Positions 21,264-31,595 are shown, counted from the first letter of the stretch. The stretch: DNA of 64,000 nt from Martinezella lusitana (GCF_016901135.1 NZ_JAFEVL010000020.1:310001-374000), one strand, 5' to 3'. The notes: generated by a model from the letters alone, not told the origin. Translations and numbers: made by a program.

Positions 21264-22754
21264 TCAGATATCGCTGGCCGCGTTCGTCCAGATTTCGGCG
21301 GCTTGCGCTGCGGTAACGCGGCGGACTTCCGTCTCGTCGCGGCGGCTGGCGAAGAGTTCGCTCGCCATGATCTGCTCGGCGAGATCGGCCGGCAGGGACA
21401 GGAGAACGCGCTGGCCCTCCTTGTGGATGCCGCCGACATCGGTGCGCTTGCCGGTGATCATGCCGCCGGCGACCGTGTTGTTGCTCTCGGGATCGATCAG
21501 GATGAAGGAGCCGGTCAAGCGGTTCTGGTCGTATGGGTCGAAGACGGCGGCTTCATCGAAGGAAAGGCGAACCTTGCCGATGGCGTTCATCCACAGCGAT
21601 TGCGCCGGTGCCCAAGCGCCGGTCTTCAGCTCGAGCTGAGCGATCGGCTGCACCTGCACGCGCTGGCGGCGGCTGCCGCTCTTCAGCCAGTAGCGCTTGC
21701 CAGGCTCGATGCCCTCAGGCTGTAGCGCAACGATCTGCGCATCGAAGGAAAGGCCCGATTGCGGCTGGCTGTCGATCGCGACGATCATGTCGCCGCGCGA
21801 CACATCGACCTGGCGGTCAAGGACGAGTGTGATCGCGTCGCCGGCAACGGCGGCGTTGCGCACGAGATCGAAGGTGACGATCTTCGAGACGTTGGCGACC
21901 ATGCCCGAAGGCAGGATCATGACGCTGTCGCCCGGCTTCACCGAGCCGCCGGCAACCGTGCCCTGATAGCCGCGGAAGCTCTCGCCGGGGCGCGAGACGC
22001 GCTGCACGGAGAGCCGGAAACCGACCGCCTGTGCCGAGCGCACCGTGGCCAATTCCAGCGCCTCGACCAGCGTCGGGCCTGCGTACCAGGGCATGACGGC
22101 CTGGCCGGAATAGACGACATTTTCGCCTTTCAGCGCCGACATTGGGATGGCCGTGATCTGCTTGACGCCGAGCGACAGCGCGAATTCACGGAAATCATGG
22201 GAGATCTTTTCGAAGCCGGCGCGGTCGTAGTTCGTCAGGTCGATCTTGTTGACGGCCAGCACGAACTGCTTGATGCCGAGCAGCGAAGCGATCGTCGCAT
22301 GCCGGCGCGTCTGTTCGAGGATGCCCAGGCGTGCATCGACCAGCAGAATGGCGAGATCTGCGGTGGAGGCACCGGTCGCCATGTTGCGGGTATACTGCTC
22401 GTGGCCGGGCGTGTCTGCGACGATGAAGGAGCGGTTGTCGGTCGAGAAATAGCGATAGGCGACATCGATGGTGATGCCCTGTTCGCGTTCGGCCTGCAGG
22501 CCGTCGAGCAGCAGGGCAAAGTCGGGCAGACCGAGATCGTTCTGCTTGCCGGTGGAATCGCGCCGGAGCGTGGCGGCCTGGTCTTCCTTGACCGCCTTGG
22601 TATCCCAGAGCAGGCGACCGATCAGTGTCGACTTGCCGTCATCGACGCTGCCGCAGGTGATCAGGCGAAGCGGGCGCGAGTCGCGGACGGCCTTGGCGGG
22701 CTCGGCGGCGGCCCCAACAGCGGGCATTGCGACGGCGTTGGCGTTTGCGGTCAT
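21264..22754 (-). CDS. cysN: Sulfate adenylyltransferase subunit 1 (GTPase)
   Basis: CysN is the GTPase that drives ATP sulfurylase (CysD) to make adenylylsulfate. The 496 residues hold a P-loop (GSVDDGKSTLIGRLLWD), the G2/G3 region (QGITIDVAYR, DTPGHEQYTRNM), NKIDL (G4) and beta-barrel domains as in EF-Tu. There is no C-terminal CysC (APS kinase) domain, so this is not the fused NodQ type. The ATG at 22754 lies one base after the cysD stop codon, so the two are coupled. With cysD and cysH it forms a cysH-cysD-cysN operon on the minus strand. Confidence 0.95.
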   Translation of the reverse strand: MTANANAVAMPAVGAAAEPAKAVRDSRPLRLITCGSVDDGKSTLIGRLLWDTKAVKEDQAATLRRDSTGKQNDLGLPDFALLLDGLQAEREQGITIDVAYRYFSTDNRSFIVADTPGHEQYTRNMATGASTADLAILLVDARLGILEQTRRHATIASLLGIKQFVLAVNKIDLTNYDRAGFEKISHDFREFALSLGVKQITAIPMSALKGENVVYSGQAVMPWYAGPTLVEALELATVRSAQAVGFRLSVQRVSRPGESFRGYQGTVAGGSVKPGDSVMILPSGMVANVSKIVTFDLVRNAAVAGDAITLVLDRQVDVSRGDMIVAIDSQPQSGLSFDAQIVALQPEGIEPGKRYWLKSGSRRQRVQVQPIAQLELKTGAWAPAQSLWMNAIGKVRLSFDEAAVFDPYDQNRLTGSFILIDPESNNTVAGGMITGKRTDVGGIHKEGQRVLLSLPADLAEQIMASELFASRRDETEVRRVTAAQAAEIWTNAASDI

Positions 22755-22755
22755 C

Positions 22756-23709
22756 TCAGAAATATCCTTCACGCTTCTTCTTTTCCATGGAGCCGGACTG
22801 GTCGCGGTCGATGGCGCGGCCCTGACGTTCGGAAACCGTGGCGATTTCCAGCTCTGCAATAATTTCTTCAAGGGTCGTGGCGGTGGAGCGGATGGCGCCG
22901 GTCAGCGGGAAGCAGCCGAGCGTGCGGAAACGGATAAGCTCCTCGCGCTTGACTTCATCCGGCAACAATTCGAGCCGCGGATCGGCCGCCATGATCATCA
23001 TGCCGTCGCGCTCGACAACCGGGCGCTTCGCGGCGAAATAGAGCGGCACGATCGGAATGTTTTCGGCCTGGATGTAGCGCCAGATATCGACCTCGGTCCA
23101 GTTGGAGAGCGGAAAGACGCGCACGCTTTCGCCCTTGCGGATCTGGCCGTTATAGACGTTCCAGAGCTCCGGGCGCTGGTTGCGCGGATCCCAGCGATGG
23201 TCGGGCGTGCGGAAGGAATAGATGCGCTCCTTGGCGCGCGAAGCCTCCTCGTCGCGGCGGGCACCACCAAAGGCAGCATCGAACTGGCCGGCATCGAGCG
23301 CATGACGCAAGGCTTCCGTTTTCATGATGTCGGTATAGCCAGCCGAACCATGGGTGAAGGGGGTGATGTTCTCGGCCTTGCCGCGCGGGTTGATGTGCTC
23401 GATCAGGTCGAGCTCGTATTTCTTCACGATCTCGTCGCGGAAGGTGATCATTTCGGCGAATTTCCAGCCGGTGTTCACGTGCAGCAGCGGGAAGGGGATG
23501 CGGCCGGGATAGAAGGCCTTGCGGGCCAGATGCAGCAGCACCGAGGAATCCTTGCCGATCGAATAGAGCATCACGGGACGCTCGAATTCGGCCGCGACTT
23601 CGCGGAAGATGTGGATGGCTTCGTTTTCCAGCGCCTTCAGATGCGGATCGAGCGGCGGCTTGGCACTTTGCGGATTGGAGAGTTCCGTATCCGGACGGCT
23701 ATCGGGCAT
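22756..23709 (-). CDS. cysD: Sulfate adenylyltransferase subunit 2
   Basis: CysD is the catalytic ATP sulfurylase subunit. The 317-residue protein carries the PP-loop [18 protein letters not shown] near residue 50, [33 protein letters not shown] and the C-terminal [19 protein letters not shown] segment, ending in KKKREGYF, all typical. ATG at 23709 was chosen because the upstream frame (to 23910) has no family similarity. The stop codon is one base from cysN. The 128-bp gap to cysH is open enough to hold regulatory sequence, but the three genes probably form one unit. Confidence 0.95.
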   Translation of the reverse strand: MPDSRPDTELSNPQSAKPPLDPHLKALENEAIHIFREVAAEFERPVMLYSIGKDSSVLLHLARKAFYPGRIPFPLLHVNTGWKFAEMITFRDEIVKKYELDLIEHINPRGKAENITPFTHGSAGYTDIMKTEALRHALDAGQFDAAFGGARRDEEASRAKERIYSFRTPDHRWDPRNQRPELWNVYNGQIRKGESVRVFPLSNWTEVDIWRYIQAENIPIVPLYFAAKRPVVERDGMMIMAADPRLELLPDEVKREELIRFRTLGCFPLTGAIRSTATTLEEIIAELEIATVSERQGRAIDRDQSGSMEKKKREGYF

Positions 23710-23837
23710 GTATGACTCCAGAACTTTCAACTGTCCCGACCGGGAGGGCCGGTCGGCAAGAATGGCTGCGTTGGTTCCCGGCAGATCGGCGGCGATGAAA
23801 CGCGCTTCGGATCGGTGCCGGGAGCCGGCGGGGTATG

Positions 23838-24575
23838 TCACTGCGCTGCGATCGCGGCCTCTTCGTGAACATGCAGGCCGCATTCGCGCTTTTCGTCGTT
23901 CTCCCACCACCAGCGGCCGGCGCGCTCGGGCTCGCCCGGCTTGATGGCGCGGGTGCAGGGCTCGCAGCCGATCGACGGATAGCCGCGTGCATGCAGCGGG
24001 TTCACCGGGACACTGTTATCCGCGATGTAGGTGCGGATAACATCGATATCCCAATCGGCAAGCGGATTGATCTTGATCAGGTTGCGCTCGGGATCGAATT
24101 CGGCAAACGGCGTATCGGCGCGGTTGGCGGATTGGCCGCGGCGCAGGCCGGTGATCCAGATGGTGGCGCCGGAAAGTGCGCGCGCAAGCGGCTTCAGCTT
24201 GCGCACGCCACAACAGGCATGCCTGGCTTCGACGCTCTCGTAGAAGCCGTTGAGACCGTACTTCTCCGCATAGGCGTCGATGTCGGCCTGTTCCGGTTCG
24301 TAGCGGACGATATGGATGTCGTACTGGCTCTGCGTCTCGTCGATCAAGGCAAGCGTTTCGGGAAAGAGGCGGCCGGTCTGCAGCGTCGCGACTTCGATCG
24401 GCAGACGATGGTTACCGATCTCGGCCGTGATGACCTGATCTTCTATTCCGAGCGAGGTCGTGAACACGACACGGCCGCCGAGACCGGCGACCAGGGACAG
24501 ACGGCCTGCAAGATCGAGCGATGCCAAGCGGCTGTTCAGCGTCGCGGCGTCTTCAATAAGGGTAATGGCAGTCAT
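23838..24575 (-). CDS. cysH: Adenylylsulfate (APS) reductase, assimilatory
   Basis: The 245-residue enzyme reduces adenylylsulfate to sulfite. It has the PP-loop-like [12 protein letters not shown] segment, [14 protein letters not shown] and GCEPCTRA with ECGLH near the C-terminus. The two CC/CxxC pairs bind a 4Fe-4S cluster and mark the APS-using type, distinct from the PAPS reductase of enterobacteria, in keeping with the absence of a CysC domain nearby. The catalytic Cys is the ECGLH one. ATG at 24575 was chosen; the longer frame is not family-like. It is the first gene of cysH-cysD-cysN, and a 490-bp region with two palindromes separates it from the divergent Rrf2 regulator. Confidence 0.93.
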   Translation of the reverse strand: MTAITLIEDAATLNSRLASLDLAGRLSLVAGLGGRVVFTTSLGIEDQVITAEIGNHRLPIEVATLQTGRLFPETLALIDETQSQYDIHIVRYEPEQADIDAYAEKYGLNGFYESVEARHACCGVRKLKPLARALSGATIWITGLRRGQSANRADTPFAEFDPERNLIKINPLADWDIDVIRTYIADNSVPVNPLHARGYPSIGCEPCTRAIKPGEPERAGRWWWENDEKRECGLHVHEEAAIAAQ

Positions 24576-24799
24576 GGGGGATCCTGTCCTGATATTCTCA
24601 GGAGTATCGCAGCTCGTAAGGGCAGCGGACAGAAAAATAGATTTCGAAAGCAAGCGGCTGGAGAGTAAATATCTCCATGAAGCTGCGCCGATAAGGAAAA
24701 GCGACCGCCTCGGCTGTTAACCAAGGCGTTTTGCCACCTGAAGCGGCTGTTCGGAAGCACCTGAAATGGCTAGCCATCTTTAAGTGCTTGCTTTAATGT

Positions 24800-24901
24800 C
24801 TATAGAAATAGTAGAGTTACACATAGCTTGTCAAACGGAAATCGGAAGTGATGGCCAAAATGATGCGTGTTAGCGGATTTTGAGCTAAACTATGAGCATA
24901 G
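24800..24901. promoter_or_regulatory. Two CTAT-N4-ATAG palindromes between cysH and the Rrf2 gene
   Basis: CTATAGAAATAG (24800-24811) and CTATGAGCATAG (24890-24901, perfect with a 2-bp centre) share CTAT-N4-ATAG and lie 90 bp apart in the 490-bp intergenic region, which is otherwise gene-free. They resemble the short dyads bound by Rrf2-family regulators. The link to the adjacent Rrf2 gene is inferred from position only. Confidence 0.4.
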
Positions 24902-25065
24902 CGACAAAAGAATGAAAACAAGGCTGGGTTGCCAGCGTTTTCCCGACGTTGCCCCATTGGTGTCTTCGCTCCGGAATTAGCCGTGGACGAAGTCTGCAGA
25001 GTTCTCAAACGATCCGGCTGAACCGATCGGCCGAACGTATCGCATGTGTGTGTAAGCGGTTCGAA

Positions 25066-25512
25066 ATGATTACTCAGAAAGCAAAATATGCGCTGCGTGC
25101 GCTATCGGCCCTTGCCCAGTCCGAGGCAGGCGAGCCGATGATGATTTCCGATATCGCGGCGCAGCAAAGGATCCCGAAAAAGTTTCTGGAGCAGATTCTT
25201 CTCGACTTGAAACATCAGGGCATCGTGATCAGCCGGCGCGGCAAGCAGGGAGGTTACCTCCTGCGCAAGCCGGCCGACGAAATCACCTTCGGCGAGATCC
25301 TGCGCGTCATCGACGGGCCGCTGGCGCCGCTGCCCTGTCTGTCGCTCACCGCCTATCGTCGTTGCGACGATTGTGACGGTGAGCAGACCTGCGAAATCCG
25401 GCATGTCTTCGCCAGGGTCGCTGATGCGACCCGCAAGGTTCTTTTCTCGACGACCATCGCCGATGCGGTGGCGCAGCCTGACGGTGCTGAGGTGACGAGG
25501 CTGATGGCCTGA
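25066..25512 (+). CDS. Rrf2-family transcriptional regulator, 148 aa
   Basis: The protein starts MITQKAKYALRALSALAQ, followed by ISDIAAQQRIPKKFLEQILLD and LKHQGIVISRRGKQGGYLL, the Rrf2 winged helix. Rrf2 proteins sense Fe-S clusters or cysteine status. The C-terminal half has four cysteines (PCLSL, RRCDDC, EQTCEIR) spaced unlike the C-x5-C-x7-C of IscR, so it may bind a metal or cluster differently, or respond to O-acetylserine as CymR does. It is divergent from cysHDN, which it probably controls in response to sulfur supply. ATG at 25066 begins the conserved domain; the frame extends to 24949 without similarity. Confidence 0.88.
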   Translation: MITQKAKYALRALSALAQSEAGEPMMISDIAAQQRIPKKFLEQILLDLKHQGIVISRRGKQGGYLLRKPADEITFGEILRVIDGPLAPLPCLSLTAYRRCDDCDGEQTCEIRHVFARVADATRKVLFSTTIADAVAQPDGAEVTRLMA

Positions 25513-25515
25513 CCT

Positions 25516-26877
25516 TTAGTGAGCGGCGGTTTCCTCCCCCGCTTCCTTCTCCATGGCACGCCGCGCGCGGATCGCCGCCGCGATGAAGACGCGCGATAGG
25601 CCGTGATAGAGCGGCTCGCGCGACAGCAGCCGCGAGGTGACGTAACCGATCATCGAGACTGCCATGATTGGAATGACTGCCTGATGGTCGCCCGTCATTT
25701 CAAGGATGATGACGAAGGCTGTCATCGGCGCCTGGACGACGCCGGCGAAATAGCCGGCCATGCCGAGGATGGCCGCAAGCGCGGCACCGCCGCCGACAAG
25801 CGTGCCGACGGTGCTGCCGAAGCCGGCGCCGACGGCAAGCGATGGTGCGAAGATGCCGCCGGGAATGCCTGAGATCATCGACAGGAAGCTCGCAAGCAGC
25901 TTTTCGACGAAGAAGAGCGTGGGCAGGGCATGTCCCTCCACAGCGCCGCGGGCCTGGTCGTAGCCGGTGCCAAAGGTCTGGCCGCCAGAGAGGACCCCGA
26001 TGGCGGCCACGACCAGGCCGCACAGGCCGGCAAGGATCAGCATGCGCTGGAGTGGCTGCGGCTGCGCCCAGCGACGGATGCGGATGCCGGTATAGAGCGC
26101 AAATCCACTGAAGGTGGCGCCGAGAGCGCCGCCACCGACGCCGCAGATCAGCATGACGATCCAATCCCTGAGCATCGTCGGCGCGGCATCGGCGGTGCCG
26201 AAATAATTATAGCTGCCGGAAAGGCCGAGTGCAGCAAGACCGGAGAGGATGACGGCCGTCAACACCAGGCCATTGGCACGCGATTCATAGGTGCGGCTCA
26301 TCTCCTCGATAGCAAAGACGATACCGGCAAGCGGCGTGTTGAATGCTGCCGCGATGCCTGCGGCGGAACCGGCAAGAATCAACCCCTTCGCCTGTGCCAT
26401 GCCGCCGAACCGGGCAACGGCCAGCATGAAGGACGCGCCTACCTGCACTGTCGGTCCCTCGCGGCCGATCGAGGCGCCGCAAAAGAGCCCTAGTATGGTC
26501 AGCACGATCTTGCCGAAAGCGACCTTGAGCGACAGCAGTTTCGTTCTGTCCTCGTCGTGATGCAGGTGCCGGGCCGCGATTGCCTGCGGAATACCGCTCC
26601 CTTGCGCGTTGGGAAACAAGGTCGTGGCCAGATAGGCTGACAGCACGAAGCCGAGCGGCGTCAGCACGAGCGGCAGCAGCCAGGTCCATTCTCCCGACGT
26701 GGTCAGGCCGGTGAAAGCGCGTTGCGCCAGATCGGCGAGTTTCGCAAAGCCGACGCTGATGACGCCGATCGCCAGAGCCCCCGTCCCGAACACCAATCGC
26801 GGCCGCCAGAGATTAAACGAACCCCAGAAGACGCGGGAACGGCGGAGCAGCTTGGACTTGCGGTATATGGGGGGCAT
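25516..26877 (-). CDS. ClC-family chloride channel/transporter, 453 aa
   Basis: The signature loops of ClC proteins are all present: GSGIPQAI (GSGIP), GREGPTVQ (GxEGP, gating Glu), and GIPGGIFAPSLAVGAGFGS (GxFxP). The pattern of 10-12 hydrophobic segments fits a ClC subunit. No C-terminal CBS domains are present; the protein ends after the last helices. It is an inner-membrane Cl-/H+ antiporter or channel, involved in pH or ion balance. The gene converges on the Rrf2 gene with only three bases between stop codons. Start at ATG 26877 is normal for the family. Confidence 0.93.
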   Translation of the reverse strand: MPPIYRKSKLLRRSRVFWGSFNLWRPRLVFGTGALAIGVISVGFAKLADLAQRAFTGLTTSGEWTWLLPLVLTPLGFVLSAYLATTLFPNAQGSGIPQAIAARHLHHDEDRTKLLSLKVAFGKIVLTILGLFCGASIGREGPTVQVGASFMLAVARFGGMAQAKGLILAGSAAGIAAAFNTPLAGIVFAIEEMSRTYESRANGLVLTAVILSGLAALGLSGSYNYFGTADAAPTMLRDWIVMLICGVGGGALGATFSGFALYTGIRIRRWAQPQPLQRMLILAGLCGLVVAAIGVLSGGQTFGTGYDQARGAVEGHALPTLFFVEKLLASFLSMISGIPGGIFAPSLAVGAGFGSTVGTLVGGGAALAAILGMAGYFAGVVQAPMTAFVIILEMTGDHQAVIPIMAVSMIGYVTSRLLSREPLYHGLSRVFIAAAIRARRAMEKEAGEETAAH

Positions 26878-27033
26878 ATGACTTGTGACCGATAGATTGA
26901 TGGACAGGTCCTTGCGGATTCTGTTCGAACAATCTGCTTAAAAACGAGGTCTTAAGATAGTCACACTGTCTTACAGAACTTCACTTCGCTCGCTGACCCT
27001 GTGTGTGCAGACTGGATACTCGCGGCAACAAAG

Positions 27034-27064
27034 GACGAGCGATACCGTTATCGGTCGCTCGTCT
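27034..27064 (-). terminator. Hairpin across the betA stop codon
   Basis: GACGAGCGA and TCGCTCGTC form a perfect 9-bp stem with a 12-base loop that overlaps the last codons of betA. It may end or stabilise the bet transcript; there is no T-run directly after it. Confidence 0.45.
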
Positions 27065-28700
27065 CCCACCGTGGATTGATCCAGGGCTCGTGGTTGGACC
27101 GGGCCAGCCTCTGCTTGCCGAGGATATGGTCGGCCGCCTTTTCGCCGGTCATGATCGAGGGGCCATTCAGATTGCCGTAGGTGACGTGCGGGAAGATCGA
27201 GCTGTCGGCGACACGCAGGCCATCGACGCCGATGACGCGGGTGTCCGGATCGACCACTGCCATCGGGTCGTCCTTCGAGCCCATCCGGCAGGTGCCGCAG
27301 GGATGATAGGCGCTTTCCAGATGCTCCCGCAGGAAGGCGTCGATCTGATCGTCCGTCTGGACATTCGGGCCCGGCTGGATTTCCGGGCCGCGGTAGTCGT
27401 CGAAGGCCTTCTGTCCGAAGATTTCGCGGGTAAGGCGCACGCAATGCCGGAACTTTTCCCAGTCTTCCGGATGGCTCATGTAGTTGAAGCGGATCACAGG
27501 ATCGGCCTTCGGATCGGACGAGCGCAAGGTGACTGCGCCGCGCGACTTCGACAGGTTGTAGCCGACATGCGCCTGGAAGCCGTGGCTCTTGGCGGCCGCC
27601 TTGCCGTCGTAGCTGATGGCAACGGGCAGGAAGTGATACTGGATGTCGGGCTGCTTGACGCCGGGTGCCGAGCGCAGGAAGGCGCAGGCTTCGAACTGGT
27701 TCGAGGTACCGAGGCCTGATTTGAAGAACATCCATTGCGCGCCGACGATCCCCTGCATGTACCAGGGCAGCCAGGAATAGAGCGAAACTGGCTTCAGGCT
27801 GGTCTGCTGGAAATAGAATTCCATGTGGTCCTGAAGATTGGCGCCGACGCCCGGTCGGTCGACCTTCACCTCTATGCCCATGTCGCGCAGGTGCTGTGCC
27901 GGTCCGATGCCCGAGAGCATCAGCAGCTTCGGCGAATTGAACGAAGAGGCCGAAATGATCACCTCGCGATTCGCCTTGATGACTTCGATCTTGCCGCCGC
28001 GCTCCACTTCGACGCCGGTTGCACGGCCGTTTTCGATGACGATCTTGCGGGCAAAGCAGCGAATGAGTTCGACATTCGGCCGCTTGAGAGCCGGCTTGAG
28101 ATAGGCTGTGGCCGCCGACCAGCGCCGGCCCATCCAGGTCGTCTGCTCCATCAGGCCGAAGCCTTCCTGCTTGCCGCCGTTATAATCTTCCGTCGCCTCG
28201 AAACCCGCCTGCTTGCCGGCTTCGATGAAGGCATGGAACAGCGGATTGCGGGCGTCACCGCGCCGCACATGCAGCGGCCCATCGGTGCCGCGCCAGCCTT
28301 CCTCGCCGCCGTGCGAGTGTTCCATCCGCTTGAAATAGGGCAGCACGTCGGCATAGGCCCAGCCCTGCGCTCCAAGTTCTTCCCAGCGATTGAAATCTTC
28401 CGCATGGCCGCGCACATAGACCATGCCGTTGATCGAGGAGGACCCGCCGATCACCTTGCCGCGCGGTGCTGTAATGCGCCGGTTGTTGAGCTGCGGTTCG
28501 GGCTCGGAAAGATAGCCCCAATTGTAGCGGTCCATACTCATCGGCCAGGCAAGGGCCGCCGGCATCTGGATGAAAGGCCCGAAGTCGCTGCCGCCGAATT
28601 CAAGGACGATGACCGAATGCTTGCCATCCTCCGATAGGCGGTAGGCCATGGCGGAGCCGGCCGAACCCGAGCCGACGATGACGAAATCTGCCTGTTCCAT
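27048..28700 (-). CDS. betA: Choline dehydrogenase
   Basis: The 550-residue flavoprotein oxidises choline to betaine aldehyde at the inner membrane. It is a GMC oxidoreductase: [20 protein letters not shown] holds the FAD dinucleotide motif, [19 protein letters not shown] is GMC signature 1, and [13 protein letters not shown] is near signature 2. The C-terminal [13 protein letters not shown] carries the catalytic His, and [12 protein letters not shown] is typical. Length equals that of enteric BetA. It is the last gene of betI-gst-betB-betA. The 163-bp gap from betB contains a RIME-like repeat, unusual inside an operon. Confidence 0.95.
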   Translation of the reverse strand: MEQADFVIVGSGSAGSAMAYRLSEDGKHSVIVLEFGGSDFGPFIQMPAALAWPMSMDRYNWGYLSEPEPQLNNRRITAPRGKVIGGSSSINGMVYVRGHAEDFNRWEELGAQGWAYADVLPYFKRMEHSHGGEEGWRGTDGPLHVRRGDARNPLFHAFIEAGKQAGFEATEDYNGGKQEGFGLMEQTTWMGRRWSAATAYLKPALKRPNVELIRCFARKIVIENGRATGVEVERGGKIEVIKANREVIISASSFNSPKLLMLSGIGPAQHLRDMGIEVKVDRPGVGANLQDHMEFYFQQTSLKPVSLYSWLPWYMQGIVGAQWMFFKSGLGTSNQFEACAFLRSAPGVKQPDIQYHFLPVAISYDGKAAAKSHGFQAHVGYNLSKSRGAVTLRSSDPKADPVIRFNYMSHPEDWEKFRHCVRLTREIFGQKAFDDYRGPEIQPGPNVQTDDQIDAFLREHLESAYHPCGTCRMGSKDDPMAVVDPDTRVIGVDGLRVADSSIFPHVTYGNLNGPSIMTGEKAADHILGKQRLARSNHEPWINPRWETSDR

Positions 28701-28713
28701 GTCTATCTCCCTG

Positions 28714-28860
28714 TGGCCGCCCCGATCCTTCGAGGCCCGCCTTCGGCGGGCACCTCAGGATGAGGCGGATCATCGTCTGCGCTTGTGGTTGGTCGTTCTC
28801 GACCTCACCCTGAGGTGCTGCCACAGGCGGCCTCGAAGGGCGAGGGCGAGCCCCGAGGTT
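28714..28860. repeat. RIME-like mosaic repeat between betB and betA
   Basis: The stretch has inverted blocks found in Rhizobium intergenic mosaic elements: CCTTCGAGGC at the left end, CACCTCAGGATGAGG, then CTCACCCTGAGGTGC and GCCTCGAAGGGCGAGGGCG at the right end. The same blocks in the same order occur at 43619-43800. Centre sequences differ, as in mosaic elements. Confidence 0.75.
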
Positions 28861-28863
28861 ACT

Positions 28864-30330
28864 TTAATAAGGCGCCTGCACCGGCCCCATGCCGACATAA
28901 ACCGTCTTCAATTCCGAATAATGCTCCAGCGCGGCCAGCGAATTCTCGCGGCCGAAACCGGATTGCTTGGAACCGCCGAAGGGAATTTCCACCGGCGCGA
29001 GATTGTAGGTGTTGATCCACAGCGTGCCGGCTTCGAGCCGGTCGACGACGCGGTGGGCGCGGGTAAGATCGGCGGTGAAGACGCCGCCGGAAAGGCCGAA
29101 TTCGGTGGCATTGGCGCGGGCGATGACCTCAGCCTCGTCATCGAAATCGAGAACGCACATGACCGGCCCGAAGATCTCCTCGCGGGCGATGGTCATGTCG
29201 TCGGTGACGTCGGCGAAGACGGTGGGCTGAATGTAATAGCCTTCGCCGGAGACATTGTTCGGAATGCCGCCGCCGGCCACCAGCGTAGCATCTTCCGCCT
29301 TGCCCTGCTCGATATAGGCAAGCACCTTCTCGCGCTGCGCCCAGGAGACCATCGGGCCGATCTGGGTCGCCTCGTCCATCGGGTCGCCGATCAGCATGGC
29401 CTCGGTGCGGGTCTTCAGCCGCTTCAGGAATTCGGATTTGATCTTTCGGTTGACGAAAACGCGCGTGCCGTTCGAGCATACCTGGCCGGTCGAATAGAAA
29501 TTGCCGAGCATGGCGCCGCCGATGGCGCTGTCGATGTCGGCATCCTCGAAGACGATCAGCGGCGACTTGCCGCCAAGCTCCATGGTGACGTGCTTGAGGT
29601 TGCCGGCAGCCGCGGCGGCGACCTTGCGGCCCGTCGGCACCGAGCCGGTCAGGGAGACCTTCGCGACGTCGGGATGGTTGATGAGCAACGGGCCCGTTTC
29701 GCGGTCGCCCTGGATGACGTTGTAGAGCCCCTTGGGAAGACCGGCCTCGATGAGGATCTCGGCGATCTTCAGCGCGCCGAGCGGCGTGTTTTCCGAAGGC
29801 TTGAACACCATGGCGTTGCCCGCCACCAGGGCTGGCGCCCCCTTCCAGCAGGCGATCTGCTGCGGATAGTTCCAGGCGCCGATGCCGACGCAGACGCCGA
29901 GCGGCACGCGCTTCGTATAGGCGAAATCGCCGCCGAGCGGGATGTAGGAGCCGTTGAGGCCGGCTGCCGCGACACCGCCGAAGAATTCGAAGCTGTCGGC
30001 GCCGGAGGTCGGGTCGGCGACGATCGTTTCCTGGATCGGCTTGCCCGTGTCGAGCGTTTCCAATTCCGAAAGCTCGCGGTTGCGCTCGCGCATGATGTCG
30101 GCGGCACGCTTCAGGATACGGCCGCGCGCCGTCGGGCTCATGGCAGCCCATTCCGGCTGCGCCCGCTTGGCGCTGGCAATGGCCCTCTCGACGATATCAG
30201 GCGTTGCCGCGTGCAGCCGTGCGATCACTTCACCGGTGGCGGGATAGATGCTTTCGATGACGGTGCCGTCTGTGTCTTCGACATATTCGCCGTCGATGAA
30301 ATGCGAGGCTTTCGGTTGTGCGCGCATCAT
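28864..30330 (-). CDS. betB: Betaine aldehyde dehydrogenase
   Basis: The 488-residue NAD-dependent aldehyde dehydrogenase makes glycine betaine, an osmoprotectant and carbon/nitrogen source. Motifs: [68 protein letters not shown] with the general-base Glu, [12 protein letters not shown] with the catalytic Cys, and [12 protein letters not shown]. These are the BetB consensus phrases. Its ATG lies four bases inside the end of the GST gene's reading frame boundary (30327-30330 overlap), so the two are translationally coupled. Confidence 0.95.
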   Translation of the reverse strand: MMRAQPKASHFIDGEYVEDTDGTVIESIYPATGEVIARLHAATPDIVERAIASAKRAQPEWAAMSPTARGRILKRAADIMRERNRELSELETLDTGKPIQETIVADPTSGADSFEFFGGVAAAGLNGSYIPLGGDFAYTKRVPLGVCVGIGAWNYPQQIACWKGAPALVAGNAMVFKPSENTPLGALKIAEILIEAGLPKGLYNVIQGDRETGPLLINHPDVAKVSLTGSVPTGRKVAAAAAGNLKHVTMELGGKSPLIVFEDADIDSAIGGAMLGNFYSTGQVCSNGTRVFVNRKIKSEFLKRLKTRTEAMLIGDPMDEATQIGPMVSWAQREKVLAYIEQGKAEDATLVAGGGIPNNVSGEGYYIQPTVFADVTDDMTIAREEIFGPVMCVLDFDDEAEVIARANATEFGLSGGVFTADLTRAHRVVDRLEAGTLWINTYNLAPVEIPFGGSKQSGFGRENSLAALEHYSELKTVYVGMGPVQAPY

Positions 30331-30968
30331 AGAACCCTCAGTTCTTCGTAAGACACCATGACATGCTCCCGGAAGGCAGGTCGTTCGGTCAGGTTTCCGT
30401 AATAGCGCTCCAGCCGCGGAAGGGAGGGGCGCGGGATATCGATGTCGAAATAGCGATAGAGCACATGGCCGAATTGTATGTCGGCCGGCGTCAGGTCATC
30501 GCCCGCAAGGAAGCGATGCCGCTCGAGCTGCTTTTCGGCGATGTCGAGTTTCGCGCCGAGCGCAGTCAGCGCCGCCGCAATGGCTTGTTGGTCTTGCAGA
30601 GCCAGTGCAGTGCGCACCACGCGCCAGAACACCGGGCCGGTGAAATTCAGCGTGATGTTAAGCTTGGCCCACTCAGCCCATTTGTCGATGTGGGCGCGGC
30701 GTCGCGCGTCTTTCGGCCAGAAGGCCTCATCGCCATGTTGAGCGGCGAGATAGCGGATGATGGCGCCTGTTTCCCAGAGCGGCTCGCCATCATCCTCGCG
30801 CAGCACCGGAACGGTGCCGTTCGGATTCATCGCCAGAAATTCCGGGGTATCGTTGATGCCATATTTGAAGCCGGCGTCGATGCGTTCATAGGCAAGGTCG
30901 AGCTCGCCGATGCACCACATCAGCGCCTGCACGTTGGATGATGATTTGCGGCCCCATACGGTCAACAT
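30327..30968 (-). CDS. Glutathione S-transferase inside the bet operon, 213 aa
   Basis: The N-terminal thioredoxin-like half ([54 protein letters not shown]) and the helical C-terminal half ([20 protein letters not shown]) show a GST fold. SSNVQ suggests a serine as the catalytic residue. In Sinorhizobium meliloti the gene between betI and betB is betC (choline sulfatase); here a GST takes that place. ATG 30968 starts the conserved domain. It overlaps betB by four bases and starts six bases after betI, so it is part of the operon. A role in detoxifying reactive aldehyde or in osmotic/oxidative stress is plausible but unproven. Confidence 0.88.
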   Translation of the reverse strand: MLTVWGRKSSSNVQALMWCIGELDLAYERIDAGFKYGINDTPEFLAMNPNGTVPVLREDDGEPLWETGAIIRYLAAQHGDEAFWPKDARRRAHIDKWAEWAKLNITLNFTGPVFWRVVRTALALQDQQAIAAALTALGAKLDIAEKQLERHRFLAGDDLTPADIQFGHVLYRYFDIDIPRPSLPRLERYYGNLTERPAFREHVMVSYEELRVL

Positions 30969-30973
30969 GCTCT

Positions 30974-31561
30974 TCAGCCTTTCAGCGCATTGAGGTAGGT
31001 CGTCAGATAATCCTCGGTCAGCGCGATCGACGCCTCGATGCTGATCGGAGCGGATCGCAGGCTCTGGCGGATGTAAAGCCCGTCGATCATGGCAGCGGCA
31101 CCTTCGGCGATACGCTCCGCGTCCTCGGCTGGGCACAGGGGCTTCAGATTTGCCACCAGGTTCGAATGCAGCCGGCGCGCATAGATGACGAGAAAGCGGC
31201 GCGTTTCCTCGGAGCGTTGCGCCTCGGCATAGAAGGCGAGCCAGGCGGCGATCGTTTCCGGTGCGAACTGATCCGCCTGGAAACTGACGCGAATGACGGC
31301 CGACAGCTTCTCTCGGGGTGTCCTCGCGGCCCGGAGCGCCGTCACGACGCTGTCGCGCAGGCGCTGTAGATGAGCGCGGACGGTTTCGATCAGCAACTGT
31401 TCCTTGCTGCCGAAATAGTGATGCGCAAGAGCAGGGGAAACGCCCGCCTGCTTGGCGATTTCAGACATGGTGACGGTCAGCGAGCCGTGATCGCCGATGA
31501 CGCGCATCGCCGCATCCACAAGCGCCTTGCGGCGCACCGGTTCCATTCCGACTTTCGGCAT
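30974..31561 (-). CDS. betI: TetR-family repressor BetI
   Basis: BetI represses choline-betaine genes and is released by choline. The 195-residue protein starts MPKVGMEPVRRKALVDAAM, the BetI-specific beginning, followed by the TetR helix-turn-helix (TMSEIAKQAGVSPALAHHYF, GSKEQLLIET). The C-terminal ligand domain contains SFQADQFAPETIAAWLAFYA and MIDGLYIRQSL, as in known BetI. It is the first gene of the operon, and a perfect 8-bp-arm palindrome lies 35 bp upstream of its start, a probable site for autoregulation. Confidence 0.95.
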   Translation of the reverse strand: MPKVGMEPVRRKALVDAAMRVIGDHGSLTVTMSEIAKQAGVSPALAHHYFGSKEQLLIETVRAHLQRLRDSVVTALRAARTPREKLSAVIRVSFQADQFAPETIAAWLAFYAEAQRSEETRRFLVIYARRLHSNLVANLKPLCPAEDAERIAEGAAAMIDGLYIRQSLRSAPISIEASIALTEDYLTTYLNALKG

Positions 31562-31595
31562 GCGTCACTCCTGAAGGCTTGGAGTGAGTGTATTT

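Noticed and set aside
21759..22862. A 367-aa plus-strand frame over cysN
   Set aside because: It is a shadow of cysN, which has all GTPase motifs.
28648..30351. A 567-aa antisense frame over betB
   Set aside because: betB on the other strand has complete aldehyde dehydrogenase motifs, including the catalytic Cys and Glu.
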